Shown one piece after another: positions 30,197 to 37,296 of a stretch of 64,000 nt of DNA (position 1 is the first letter of the stretch; every line of letters begins with the position of its first letter). Source of the stretch: Stigmatella erecta (GTDB lineage Bacteria; Myxococcota; Myxococcia; Myxococcales; Myxococcaceae); contig NZ_FOIJ01000008.1 of assembly GCF_900111745.1 (NCBI RefSeq), positions 248,001 through 312,000 on the forward strand, read 5' to 3'. The notes beneath the pieces are model-generated. The model was not told the DNA's origin. It saw only the letters and a program-made list of their open reading frames with translations, and ran no database searches. The position numbers and the translations under genes were made by a program.

Positions 30197-31552
30197 GTGA
30201 GCGACCCCACCGGCACCCGGCATCATGTGGTCATCCTAGGCGGAGGTTTTGGCGGGCTCCACGCGGCCCTGCGGTTGAAGCGGGCCCCGGTGCGCGTGAC
30301 GCTCGTGGACCGCCACAACCACCACCTGTTTCAGCCGCTCCTGTACCAGGTCGCCACCGCGACGCTCAGCCCGAGCGACATTGCCTCGCCGCTGCGAGGC
30401 TTGCTGGGCCGCCACCACATCTCCGTGCTGCTCGCGGAGGCCACCCGCGTGGAGGTCGCGGCCAAGCGCGTGATTCTCGCGGATGGCGAGCTGCCCTACG
30501 ACTCGCTCATCGTCGCCACGGGCGCCACCCACTCCTACTTCGGCAACAACGCGTGGGCCGCGCATGCGCCGGGCCTGAAGACCATCGAGGACGCCCTGGA
30601 GATCCGCAAGCAGGTCCTGCTGGCCTTCGAGCTGGCCGAGCGCGAGCCGGACCCGGAGTTGCGCCGGCAGCTGTTGACCTTCGTCATCGCCGGGGGAGGG
30701 CCCACGGGGGTCGAGCTCGCGGGGGCCCTGGCGGAGATCAGCCGCCATGCCCTGGTGCGCGACTTCCAGAACATCGATCCCACGCAGGCCCAGATCATCC
30801 TCGTGGAGGGCCACCATCACCTGCTGCCGACCTATCCCGAGCCGCTCGCGCGGCGGGCCCGGCAGGCGCTGGAGCGGCTCGGGGTCGAGGTGCGCGCGGG
30901 GGCCCGGGTCACCCGCATCGATGAAACCGGCGTCTTCGTGGGAGACGAGCACATCCCGGCCCGGACGAAGCTCTGGGCCGCGGGGGTCGCGGCCTCCCCG
31001 CTGGCCCGGTCCCTGGGCGTGGAGCTGGATCGCGCGGGCCGGGTGCCGGTCTCGCCGGAGCTGACCCTGCCAGGCCGCAAGGACATCTTCGTCATCGGGG
31101 ACCTCGCCTTGCTCCAGCAGGATGGGCACCCCATCCCCGGGGTGGCGCCTGCGGCGATGCAGGAGGGCAAGCACGCGGCGAACAACATCCTGCGCCAGCT
31201 CAAGGGGCAGCCGATGGAGCCGTTCCGCTACAATGACCGGGGCACGTTCGCCGTCATTGGCCGGGGCGCGGCCGTGGGCATCGCCCTGGCGCGCTTCCAG
31301 ATGTCGGGCTACCCCGCGTGGCTCGCCTGGCTGTTCATCCACGTGCTGTTCCTCATCGGCTTCCGCAGCAAGGTGGCCGTGCTGCTGAACTGGGCCTACT
31401 CGTACCTGGCTTTCCGCCGGTCGGCGCGCATCATCACGGGCGTCATCCCCCTGCTTCCCCAGGCCTCCGCTCCGCCCGGTGTCCTGGCTGGGAGCACGGG
31501 CGCCGGGCAGGCGGCGCGCGTGGAGGCGGCGCCGCGTCCGGGCGCATCCTGA
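30197..31552 (+). CDS. ndh: type II NADH dehydrogenase (NDH-2)
   Basis: 451 residues from GTG at 30197. The frame is open far upstream, but the FAD-binding strand VVILGGGFGG begins eight codons after this GTG. It oxidises NADH and passes electrons to quinone without proton pumping. The FAD motif is GGGFGG (15-20), the second nucleotide motif VIAGGGPTGVELAG is for NADH, and the FAD C-terminal motif is IFVIGDLALL. The C-terminal amphipathic/hydrophobic segments (WLAWLFIHVLFLIGF) attach it to the membrane. Confidence 0.9.
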   Translation: MSDPTGTRHHVVILGGGFGGLHAALRLKRAPVRVTLVDRHNHHLFQPLLYQVATATLSPSDIASPLRGLLGRHHISVLLAEATRVEVAAKRVILADGELPYDSLIVATGATHSYFGNNAWAAHAPGLKTIEDALEIRKQVLLAFELAEREPDPELRRQLLTFVIAGGGPTGVELAGALAEISRHALVRDFQNIDPTQAQIILVEGHHHLLPTYPEPLARRARQALERLGVEVRAGARVTRIDETGVFVGDEHIPARTKLWAAGVAASPLARSLGVELDRAGRVPVSPELTLPGRKDIFVIGDLALLQQDGHPIPGVAPAAMQEGKHAANNILRQLKGQPMEPFRYNDRGTFAVIGRGAAVGIALARFQMSGYPAWLAWLFIHVLFLIGFRSKVAVLLNWAYSYLAFRRSARIITGVIPLLPQASAPPGVLAGSTGAGQAARVEAAPRPGAS

Positions 31553-31562
31553 CGCCGGGCGC

Positions 31563-33137
31563 TCAGGGCCTTCCGGGCCGGGCGCCGTGCGTGTTGGCGT
31601 GCAGCCACCCCCGGCGATCGAGGATGCGGCAGTCGATGGCGAGCTGAATGTCCACGTCCTCGATGCGGGCATGGCCCTCCAGGTCGGCCCGGGTGAGGGC
31701 GAGCTTGAGGATGCGGTCGTGGGCCCGGGCGGACAGGCCGTGGTGGCGCACGGCGAGCTCCAGCATGCGCTCGGCCCGGGCGCTCAGGACGCAGTGCTCG
31801 CGCAGGAGCCGGGGGGGCATCTGGGCATTGCAGTGGATGCCCGGCTCCTCCCGGAACCGGGCGCGTTGCCGCTCCCGGGCGGCTTCCACCCGCTGCTGGT
31901 AATACGCGCTCGGGGGCTCGCCGCCGTGGGCCCGGGCGATCTGGTGGTACTCCACGGGCCGGGTCTGCAAGGTGATGTCGATGCGGTCCAGCAGGGGGCC
32001 ACTCACCCGGGCGTGGTAGTCGAAGACGCGGTGCTCGGAGCAGGTGCAGGCCCGGCCCGGCACGTTGAAGTAGCCGCAGGGGCAGGGGTTCATCGCCGCC
32101 ACCAGCATCACCCGGCAGGGATAGGTGACGTTCTGGTTGGCCCGGGCCAGGTGGATGAAGCCCTCCTCCATGGGCTGGCGCAGCACCTCCAGCACGTTCT
32201 TGCGGAACTCCGGCAGCTCGTCGAGGAACAGCACCCCGTGGTGCCCCAGGGACAGCTCCCCGGGCCGGGCCGCCGGGCCCCCGCCGACGAGCCCCGCGTC
32301 GGAGATGGTGTGGTGAGGCGCCCGGAAGGGGCGCTCCCGCATCAGGGCCTGGTCCTCGCCCAGCAGCCCCAGGACCGAATAAATCTTGGTCACCTCCAGC
32401 GCCTCGGTGAAGGTCATCGTGGGCAGGATGCTGGGCAGCCGCCGGGCGAGCATCGTCTTTCCCGAGCCGGGAGGGCCGCACATGATGACGTTGTGGCCCC
32501 CGGCCGCGGCCAGCTCGAGCGCCAGCTTCACGTCGGGCTGCCCGCGCACATCGGCCATGTCGAGGGGCGGAGGGCTCCGGGAGGCTTCCCGGGAGGCCGG
32601 CGGGCGGGCGTAGGGGGTGAGGGGACGGGCGCCGGTGAGGTGCTCGACGGCCTCGCGCAGGTGGCGCACCGGGAGCACCTGGATGCCCTCCATGAGGGCC
32701 GCCTCGGCCGCGTTGGCCAGGGGCACCATGACCCCCTCGAAGCCTCCATGGCGCGCGGCCACCGCCAGCGGCAGGACACCCTTGATGGGCTTCACCCACC
32801 CATCCAGCGACAGCTCGCCCCCAAAGAGGTAGCGCCCCAAGGGCTCCTCCTCCATGAGCCGGGCCGCCGCCAGCACGCCCAAGGCGATGGGCAGCTCGAA
32901 CGCCGCGCCTTCCTTGCGGATGTCCGCGGGGGCCAGGTTCACGGTGATGCGCTTCTGGGGAAGCTCGAAGCCCGTGTTCTTCAGGGCCGAGACGACCCGC
33001 ACCTTCGACTCGCGCACGGCCCCCTCCGGGAGCCCGACGACATTGAAATAAGGGAGCCCCAGCGCCATATCCACCTCACACTCCACCACCACCGCGTCGA
33101 TGCCCATCAACGCGCCGGACCTCACCCTCGCCAGCAT
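31563..33137 (-). CDS. comM: YifB/ComM-family Mg-chelatase-like AAA+ ATPase
   Basis: 524 residues. The frame is open upstream to 33317, but ATG at 33137 follows CTGGAGGTG at ideal spacing and gives the family N-terminus MLARVRSGALMGIDA. ComM promotes branch migration in natural transformation in other bacteria. It has an N-terminal Lon-like (ChlI) domain, Walker A GPPGSGKT at 221-228, Walker B VLFLDELPEF, and a C-rich segment CPCGYFNVPGRACTC. Complete length. Together with cinA and recA this is suggestive of DNA uptake, but such neighbours occur widely. Confidence 0.92.
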   Translation of the reverse strand: MLARVRSGALMGIDAVVVECEVDMALGLPYFNVVGLPEGAVRESKVRVVSALKNTGFELPQKRITVNLAPADIRKEGAAFELPIALGVLAAARLMEEEPLGRYLFGGELSLDGWVKPIKGVLPLAVAARHGGFEGVMVPLANAAEAALMEGIQVLPVRHLREAVEHLTGARPLTPYARPPASREASRSPPPLDMADVRGQPDVKLALELAAAGGHNVIMCGPPGSGKTMLARRLPSILPTMTFTEALEVTKIYSVLGLLGEDQALMRERPFRAPHHTISDAGLVGGGPAARPGELSLGHHGVLFLDELPEFRKNVLEVLRQPMEEGFIHLARANQNVTYPCRVMLVAAMNPCPCGYFNVPGRACTCSEHRVFDYHARVSGPLLDRIDITLQTRPVEYHQIARAHGGEPPSAYYQQRVEAARERQRARFREEPGIHCNAQMPPRLLREHCVLSARAERMLELAVRHHGLSARAHDRILKLALTRADLEGHARIEDVDIQLAIDCRILDRRGWLHANTHGARPGRP

Positions 33138-33296
33138 CACCACCTCCAGGTTGCTGACGGGCCCTGGCAGCAACCCGCGTACCAAGCCCTCCGCGTAGGG
33201 AAACCTGCTTCCGCCGTCCACGGTGGGGGACGGGGTGTCCAGCGGCGGGACGGGGGCGGGCAAAGCGCAGAGGGGTTGGATAGGCTTCCGCCCCTC

Positions 33297-33947
33297 ATGA
33301 ACGACACGTCGCCTCAAGAAACCGCGTCAGGCCGCTTTCGCATCCGCCGCGCGGACCGGCTCCGGGCGAAGCGGGTCAAGCGCTCCTACACGGTCTTCCG
33401 CTTCTGGCTCTACGGGATGGTGGGCATCTCGGCGGAGATCTTCTTCTACAACTTCGTCCGCGTCGCCCGGAACGTGCCGCTGCTGGAGGCGCTGGTGCGC
33501 TTCCGCTGGCAGGTGGACGAGCGGCTGCCGCTCAATGACATCTGGGACACGCCCGCCATCGCCGGCTACGGCCAGTGCTCCCTGTGGATGTTCGCCGTCT
33601 ACGGCATCGCGTCGCTCTACTTCATCGAGCCGGCCTTCCGGCGGCTGGTGCGCCAGCACCTGCTGGTGCGGGCCGCCGTGTACGGCGTCATCATCCTGCT
33701 CTTCGAGGGCGTGAGCGGGATGCTGCTGCACGGGCTGACGGGCTATCGCATCTGGTACTACGCGGACGCGGGGGCCATCCTCTGGGGGATGACGTCGCTC
33801 TACATCCTGCCCATCTGGATGGTGACGGGGCTGCTGACGGAGCGCATCTACAGGGAGTTGATGGACCCGGCCCTCTTGGAGGCCTTCGAGTCGCCGCTGC
33901 CCAGCACGGAGGAGGAGACCGAGGCTTCCTTCCAGCTGATCCGGTAG
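33297..33947 (+). CDS. polytopic membrane protein, unknown function
   Basis: 216 residues from ATG at 33297. Basic cytoplasmic leader (RIRRADRLRAKRVKRS), then about five membrane helices and an acidic C-terminal tail. The segment FEGVSGMLLHGLTGYRIWYY, followed by a helix, resembles the CmpB-type putative ABC permease family only loosely. Divergent from comM, with 159 bases between. Its last 100 bases overlap the DUF2378 gene on the other strand, in different frames; both reading frames look genuine. Confidence 0.6.
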   Translation: MNDTSPQETASGRFRIRRADRLRAKRVKRSYTVFRFWLYGMVGISAEIFFYNFVRVARNVPLLEALVRFRWQVDERLPLNDIWDTPAIAGYGQCSLWMFAVYGIASLYFIEPAFRRLVRQHLLVRAAVYGVIILLFEGVSGMLLHGLTGYRIWYYADAGAILWGMTSLYILPIWMVTGLLTERIYRELMDPALLEAFESPLPSTEEETEASFQLIR

Positions 33948-34471
33948 GTGCAGCCGTGGCCATCATGGCCCATGGGCTCGACGCGGATGTTCTGCGCCCC
34001 TGCCACGCGCAGCCCGGCGTGGATGATGCCGGCGGTGAAGGAGGGCAGGGAGCCCACCTCGTTCATCCACAGCTCGAACTGGGTGGCGCCCAGCTCGGTG
34101 AGCCGGGACTCGGTGTAGTTGTTGCCCGCGCGGAAGCTCTGCGTCGCACGGCTCAGGGCCCGCCGGGGGCCCAGCACGCGCAGCAAGGACAGCACGGCCC
34201 GCCCGAGCATCGTCTCCCGGAAGCCCTCGATGTAGAGCTCCCCGAGCTTGAAGGCGCCCTCGTCCACGGGCAGGTCCGCGTACAGCTCCTCCGTGGCGAT
34301 GCGGAGGAACGTCATCCAGGACTGGAACGCGTAGGCGGGTTTGAGCTTCTGGTCGACGTCCAGGCCGGCGTGCCGCAGGCGGGCCTTGCAGTCGGGCTTC
34401 AAGCGTCCGGCGAGCGCCCGGAGAAAGAGCGCTTCGATGGTCTGCTCGAAGATCAGGAGCTCGTCGGCCAT
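33848..34471 (-). CDS. DUF2378 (TIGR02265) family protein, Myxococcales-specific
   Basis: 207 residues. It matches the myxobacterial paralogous family TIGR02265: an N-terminal LFLRALAGRLKP-like helix, YPFQ-like YAFQSWM, GELYIEGFRETMLGRAVL in the middle, and a beta-rich end with GITYRI-like sequence (CTYRISW). Members occur in many copies in Myxococcus and Stigmatella and have no assigned function. No signal peptide or membrane segment. The C-terminal 30 residues, after the conserved CTYRISW, are coded in the 100-base overlap with the membrane protein gene. Confidence 0.85.
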   Translation of the reverse strand: MADELLIFEQTIEALFLRALAGRLKPDCKARLRHAGLDVDQKLKPAYAFQSWMTFLRIATEELYADLPVDEGAFKLGELYIEGFRETMLGRAVLSLLRVLGPRRALSRATQSFRAGNNYTESRLTELGATQFELWMNEVGSLPSFTAGIIHAGLRVAGAQNIRVEPMGHDGHGCTYRISWKEASVSSSVLGSGDSKASKRAGSINSL

Positions 34472-34522
34472 GTGGAGGCCACTGTAGCCGACGAGCCCCG
34501 GAATGGGAACGGACCCGCTGCC

Positions 34523-35035
34523 CTAAGGGGCCGGGGGCGCGGGAGGGGCCTCGGGGACCGGGGCTGCTTCACCCTCGGCGCCCGGGACGACGGCGCCCTG
34601 AGGCAGATCCTCGGTCGCCATGCCCAGCACGAAGGCGCCGGCGGCCTTGGCGCCATCCAGCGCGGCGACGAGCGAGCCGTAGTTCGTCTTGTCCGTGGCC
34701 ATGAAGAACACGATGCGCTCTTCCTTGGGCTTGGCGGCGAGCATGCGCTTGAGCCGGGTGACGTAGTCATCCGGGCTGGCCATCTGCTCGGCGTTGATCT
34801 TGATCTTCCCCGTCTCGTCGAGCTGCACCACGAGCTGGTCCGGGTTCTCGGGCGGAGGCGTGTTCTCCACCTCGGTCTCCGGCACCCGCACCTCGATGTC
34901 CTTCTCGAGCAGGGGCGTCACCACCATGAAGATGATGAGCAGCACGAGCACCACGTCCACCAGCGGGGTGACGTTGATGTCCGAGTTGGGAGCGCTCTGC
35001 GGCTTGACCCACTGACGTTGCTTGTGTCCGGCCAT
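34523..35035 (-). CDS. exbD: ExbD/TolR family biopolymer transport protein (second copy)
   Basis: 170 residues. One membrane helix carries the essential Asp27 in NVTPLVDVVLVLLIIFMV, followed by a periplasmic domain and a Pro/Ala tail. It converts proton flow through ExbB into movement of TonB. The gene begins 2 bases after the first exbD, so the two are co-translated; two ExbD proteins with one ExbB is common in myxobacteria and could give heterodimers. Last gene of the tonB-exbB-exbD-exbD operon. Confidence 0.92.
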   Translation of the reverse strand: MAGHKQRQWVKPQSAPNSDINVTPLVDVVLVLLIIFMVVTPLLEKDIEVRVPETEVENTPPPENPDQLVVQLDETGKIKINAEQMASPDDYVTRLKRMLAAKPKEERIVFFMATDKTNYGSLVAALDGAKAAGAFVLGMATEDLPQGAVVPGAEGEAAPVPEAPPAPPAP

Positions 35036-35037
35036 GG

Positions 35038-35451
35038 CTATTCCTTCAGCTCCTCGACGCCGAGCGCGATGCTCTTGGCCTGCGCCTTGCGCGCGATGTC
35101 CATCACCCGCCGCACGTCGCCGACATCCAGCGTGTTGTCACCCTTGAGGAGGATCTTCCGGCCGGGCGTCTTGCCGAGCTCCTCGCGCAGCTTGGTCTCC
35201 AGCCCCGCCGCGTCGAACTCGTCGTTCTCCAGGAACGTCTTCTTGTCCGGCGTGACGGACAGGATCAGCGGGTCCGAGTCCGTCTTGTCCTTCTCGGTGT
35301 TCTGCGCCTTGGGCAGCGTCACGGACTTGCCCCGCTGAAGCATGGGCGTGATGACCATGAAGATGATGAGGAGCACGAGCACCACGTCCACCAGGGGCGT
35401 GACGTTGATCTCGTTCTTGATCCCCTTGTTGGAGCCTGCTGACATTCCCAT
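35038..35451 (-). CDS. exbD: ExbD/TolR family biopolymer transport protein (first copy)
   Basis: 137 residues. The membrane helix has the essential Asp22 (NVTPLVDVV). The periplasmic part KTPGRKILLKGDNTLDVGDVRRVMD is the typical ExbD fold. It shares the motif NVTPLVDVVLVLLIIFMV with the next gene but differs outside it, so it is a paralogue, not a fresh duplicate. It is separated from exbB by 88 bases holding two hairpins. Confidence 0.93.
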   Translation of the reverse strand: MGMSAGSNKGIKNEINVTPLVDVVLVLLIIFMVITPMLQRGKSVTLPKAQNTEKDKTDSDPLILSVTPDKKTFLENDEFDAAGLETKLREELGKTPGRKILLKGDNTLDVGDVRRVMDIARKAQAKSIALGVEELKE

Positions 35452-35465
35452 GAATACACCTGGGG

Positions 35466-35518
35466 CTCCCGGCGAGGGAGCTGGAAAGAAGGGGGCCCGC
35501 CGTCAGACGAGGCGGGCC
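35466..35518 (-). other. two hairpins between exbB and exbD
   Basis: Perfect inverted repeats GCTCCC/GGGAGC (about 35465-35481) and GGCCCGCC/GGCGGGCC (35494-35518) lie in the 88-base gap. They may stabilise or attenuate the message, so that exbB is expressed above exbD. Neither has a T-run. Confidence 0.5.
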
Positions 35519-35539
35519 TGCCGGTACACGGCCCTTGGA

Positions 35540-36217
35540 TCAGGAGTGGGAGGTAGCGCCGCCGGTCAGCTGCCGGGCCACCACGTCCAGGAACTCGTTG
35601 GAAGACTCGGAGATGTCCACCGAGCGCGCATCCACCCAGCCCTGGAGGAAGTTGTAGGCCATCACCGCGGGGATGGCCACGAGCAGGCCGAACGCCGTGG
35701 TGATGAGCGCCTCGGCGATACCGGCCGAGATGGTGCCCAGACCGCCCGAGCCCGCCTCCGCCATGAGCTGGAAGGCGTTCACGATACCCATCGTGGTGCC
35801 GAGCAGACCGACGAACGGCGCCGTCGAGCCCACGGTGGCCAGCACGCCCAGGCCGCGCTTGAGGCTCTGCACCTCGCGCTGCGCCTGGCGCTCCAGGGCG
35901 CGCGCCACGGACTCCACGGCCACGTCCTTGTTGCTGGGGCTGATCTTGTACGCCGTCAGGCCCGAGTTGATGACGCGGCCCAGGTGGCCCACGTCCTTGC
36001 CCAGGTTGGTGTTGGCCGCCGCGGTCAGATCGCCCTTGGCGAGGATGGCTCCCATCTTCGCGGCGAAATTGCGCGAGTCCGCGCGCGTCTTACGGAAGAC
36101 GAAGATGCGCTCGGCCATGACGACCAGAGATGCGACCGACATGAAGGCCAGGGTGAAGATGATGAAGCGGGCGAAGAGGCCCGTGTGCGCCCAGATATCC
36201 GCAAGAGTGAATTGCAT
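35540..36217 (-). CDS. exbB: ExbB/TolQ/MotA family proton channel protein
   Basis: 225 residues with three membrane helices. The first is near residues 13-33, and the second and third are in the conserved MotA/TolQ/ExbB domain (TVGSTAPFVGLLGTTMGIVNAF, then ALITTAFGLLVAIPAVMAYNF). The conserved Thr of helix 2 and Thr of helix 3 that line the proton path are present. With ExbD it forms the inner-membrane motor that energises TonB. Gene order tonB-exbB-exbD-exbD. Confidence 0.93.
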   Translation of the reverse strand: MQFTLADIWAHTGLFARFIIFTLAFMSVASLVVMAERIFVFRKTRADSRNFAAKMGAILAKGDLTAAANTNLGKDVGHLGRVINSGLTAYKISPSNKDVAVESVARALERQAQREVQSLKRGLGVLATVGSTAPFVGLLGTTMGIVNAFQLMAEAGSGGLGTISAGIAEALITTAFGLLVAIPAVMAYNFLQGWVDARSVDISESSNEFLDVVARQLTGGATSHS

Positions 36218-36298
36218 GGTTGTAGGAGCGCTCCTCCTCGAGCGCGTGGGAAAGTACAGGTGACGACAGGGAACGGGGCCGCGGCCCGTGTGGCCAGG

Positions 36299-37051
36299 CT
36301 AGCGCGGCATCGAGAGCTTGATGTTGAAGGTGTAATCGACCTGGACAGGGCGGCCCTGGAAGGTGACCGGCTTGTAGCGCTGGGCATACAGGGCGTCCAG
36401 AACCGACTGCTCCATGTGGGGCAGGGGCTTGATGATGCGGCACTTCTCGACCTTGCCCTCGGTGGTGATGACGCACTTGACGATCATCAGACCCTGGACG
36501 CGGGCCTCCAGCGCCTCACGCGTGTACTGAGGGGAGGGACCCGCGAGCTTCTCGGGCCGGGTCATGCCCGCGCCGAACGGCAGCACGTCCGTTCCGGTGC
36601 CACCCACCTGGCCCCCGAGCACGCCGCCCAGCACGCCCCCGACGACACCGCCCACCACGCCACCGGCCACGCCACCCTCGACGCCGCCTTCGACGGCCTC
36701 CTCGGTCGGCTCCTCGGGCGCGGGCGGCTCCTCCACGGGCTCCTGCTCGGGCGGTTTCTCCTGCGGAATCTCCTTCGGCTGGACGATGGTGTCCGGCTTC
36801 TTGACGGGCTTCTTGGGCGTCGTCTTGGGCTTGGAGGCCGCGGGCGGGGGAGGGGGGGGCGGCGGGGGAGGCGGCGGCGCCATGGCGGCCTTGAAGGTGA
36901 CCTCTACTTCCTTCTCCTCGAGCGGCGGCGGCCGGGTGGACAGGTAGATCGCCACGGCGAAGAGGACCACGTGCAGCACCACGGAGACCACGGCTCCGGT
37001 GCCGAACCGGCCTCTGGGGCCGGCTCCGCGGTCAAGGACAGAGTCGAACAT
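36299..37051 (-). CDS. tonB: TonB-family energy transducer
   Basis: 250 residues. N-terminal membrane helix at about 22-39 with the His often needed for ExbBD coupling (VLHVVLF). Then a run of 12 prolines, a KPKTTPKKPVKKP linker, a Glu/Pro-rich stretch, and an odd GGVxGGVxGG segment of about 30 residues. The C-terminal TonB domain (VKCVITTEGKVEKCRIIKPLPHM) ends the protein. It spans the periplasm and pulls on the TonB box of an outer-membrane receptor. Promoter at 37124-37151 faces away from the Oar gene. Confidence 0.92.
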   Translation of the reverse strand: MFDSVLDRGAGPRGRFGTGAVVSVVLHVVLFAVAIYLSTRPPPLEEKEVEVTFKAAMAPPPPPPPPPPPPAASKPKTTPKKPVKKPDTIVQPKEIPQEKPPEQEPVEEPPAPEEPTEEAVEGGVEGGVAGGVVGGVVGGVLGGVLGGQVGGTGTDVLPFGAGMTRPEKLAGPSPQYTREALEARVQGLMIVKCVITTEGKVEKCRIIKPLPHMEQSVLDALYAQRYKPVTFQGRPVQVDYTFNIKLSMPR

Positions 37052-37123
37052 TCGCGATCACTCCTCAGTTACCGGCGCGAACCCAGGAGATTCCTGGCCG
37101 CTTCGCCTGATCAAAGGCGTGCT

Positions 37124-37151
37124 ACCATACAGAAATGCAGTCCGGGTTCAA
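37124..37151 (-). promoter_or_regulatory. candidate promoter of the tonB-exbBD operon
   Basis: Minus strand: TTGAAC (37146-37151), 16 bases, TATGGT (37124-37129), about 65 bases ahead of the tonB start. Both hexamers match the sigma70 consensus in 4-5 positions. The region is much more AT-rich than the genes around it. Confidence 0.6.
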
Positions 37152-37221
37152 GCAAGCGGCGATCAGGACTTGACTGACGCGGGCGTACCAATCCCGTAGG
37201 TCCCAAAAAAGCAACCATTGG

Positions 37222-37249
37222 TTGACAACTAGCCGACCTCAAGTATTTT
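37222..37249 (+). promoter_or_regulatory. promoter of the Oar-type receptor gene
   Basis: TTGACA (37222-37227), 16 bases, TATTTT (37244-37249); a perfect -35 and a good -10. The predicted transcript would have a leader of about 40 bases ending in the ribosome site GGAGGGG seven bases before the ATG. This is the best-looking sigma70 promoter in the window. Confidence 0.7.
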
Positions 37250-37296
37250 CGGCGACCATTTTTCCTTGCATTGGCCCACCTTGGAGGGGTTCCGGC

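Noticed and set aside
24819-33137. Competence gene cluster from cinA, recA and comM
   Set aside because: They are not in one operon, are separated by unrelated genes and are common housekeeping genes in bacteria, so no cluster claim is made.
33138-33317. Longer comM start at 33317
   Set aside because: It would cover the divergent gene's start, and the 60 extra residues lack similarity; the ATG at 33137 has an excellent ribosome site.
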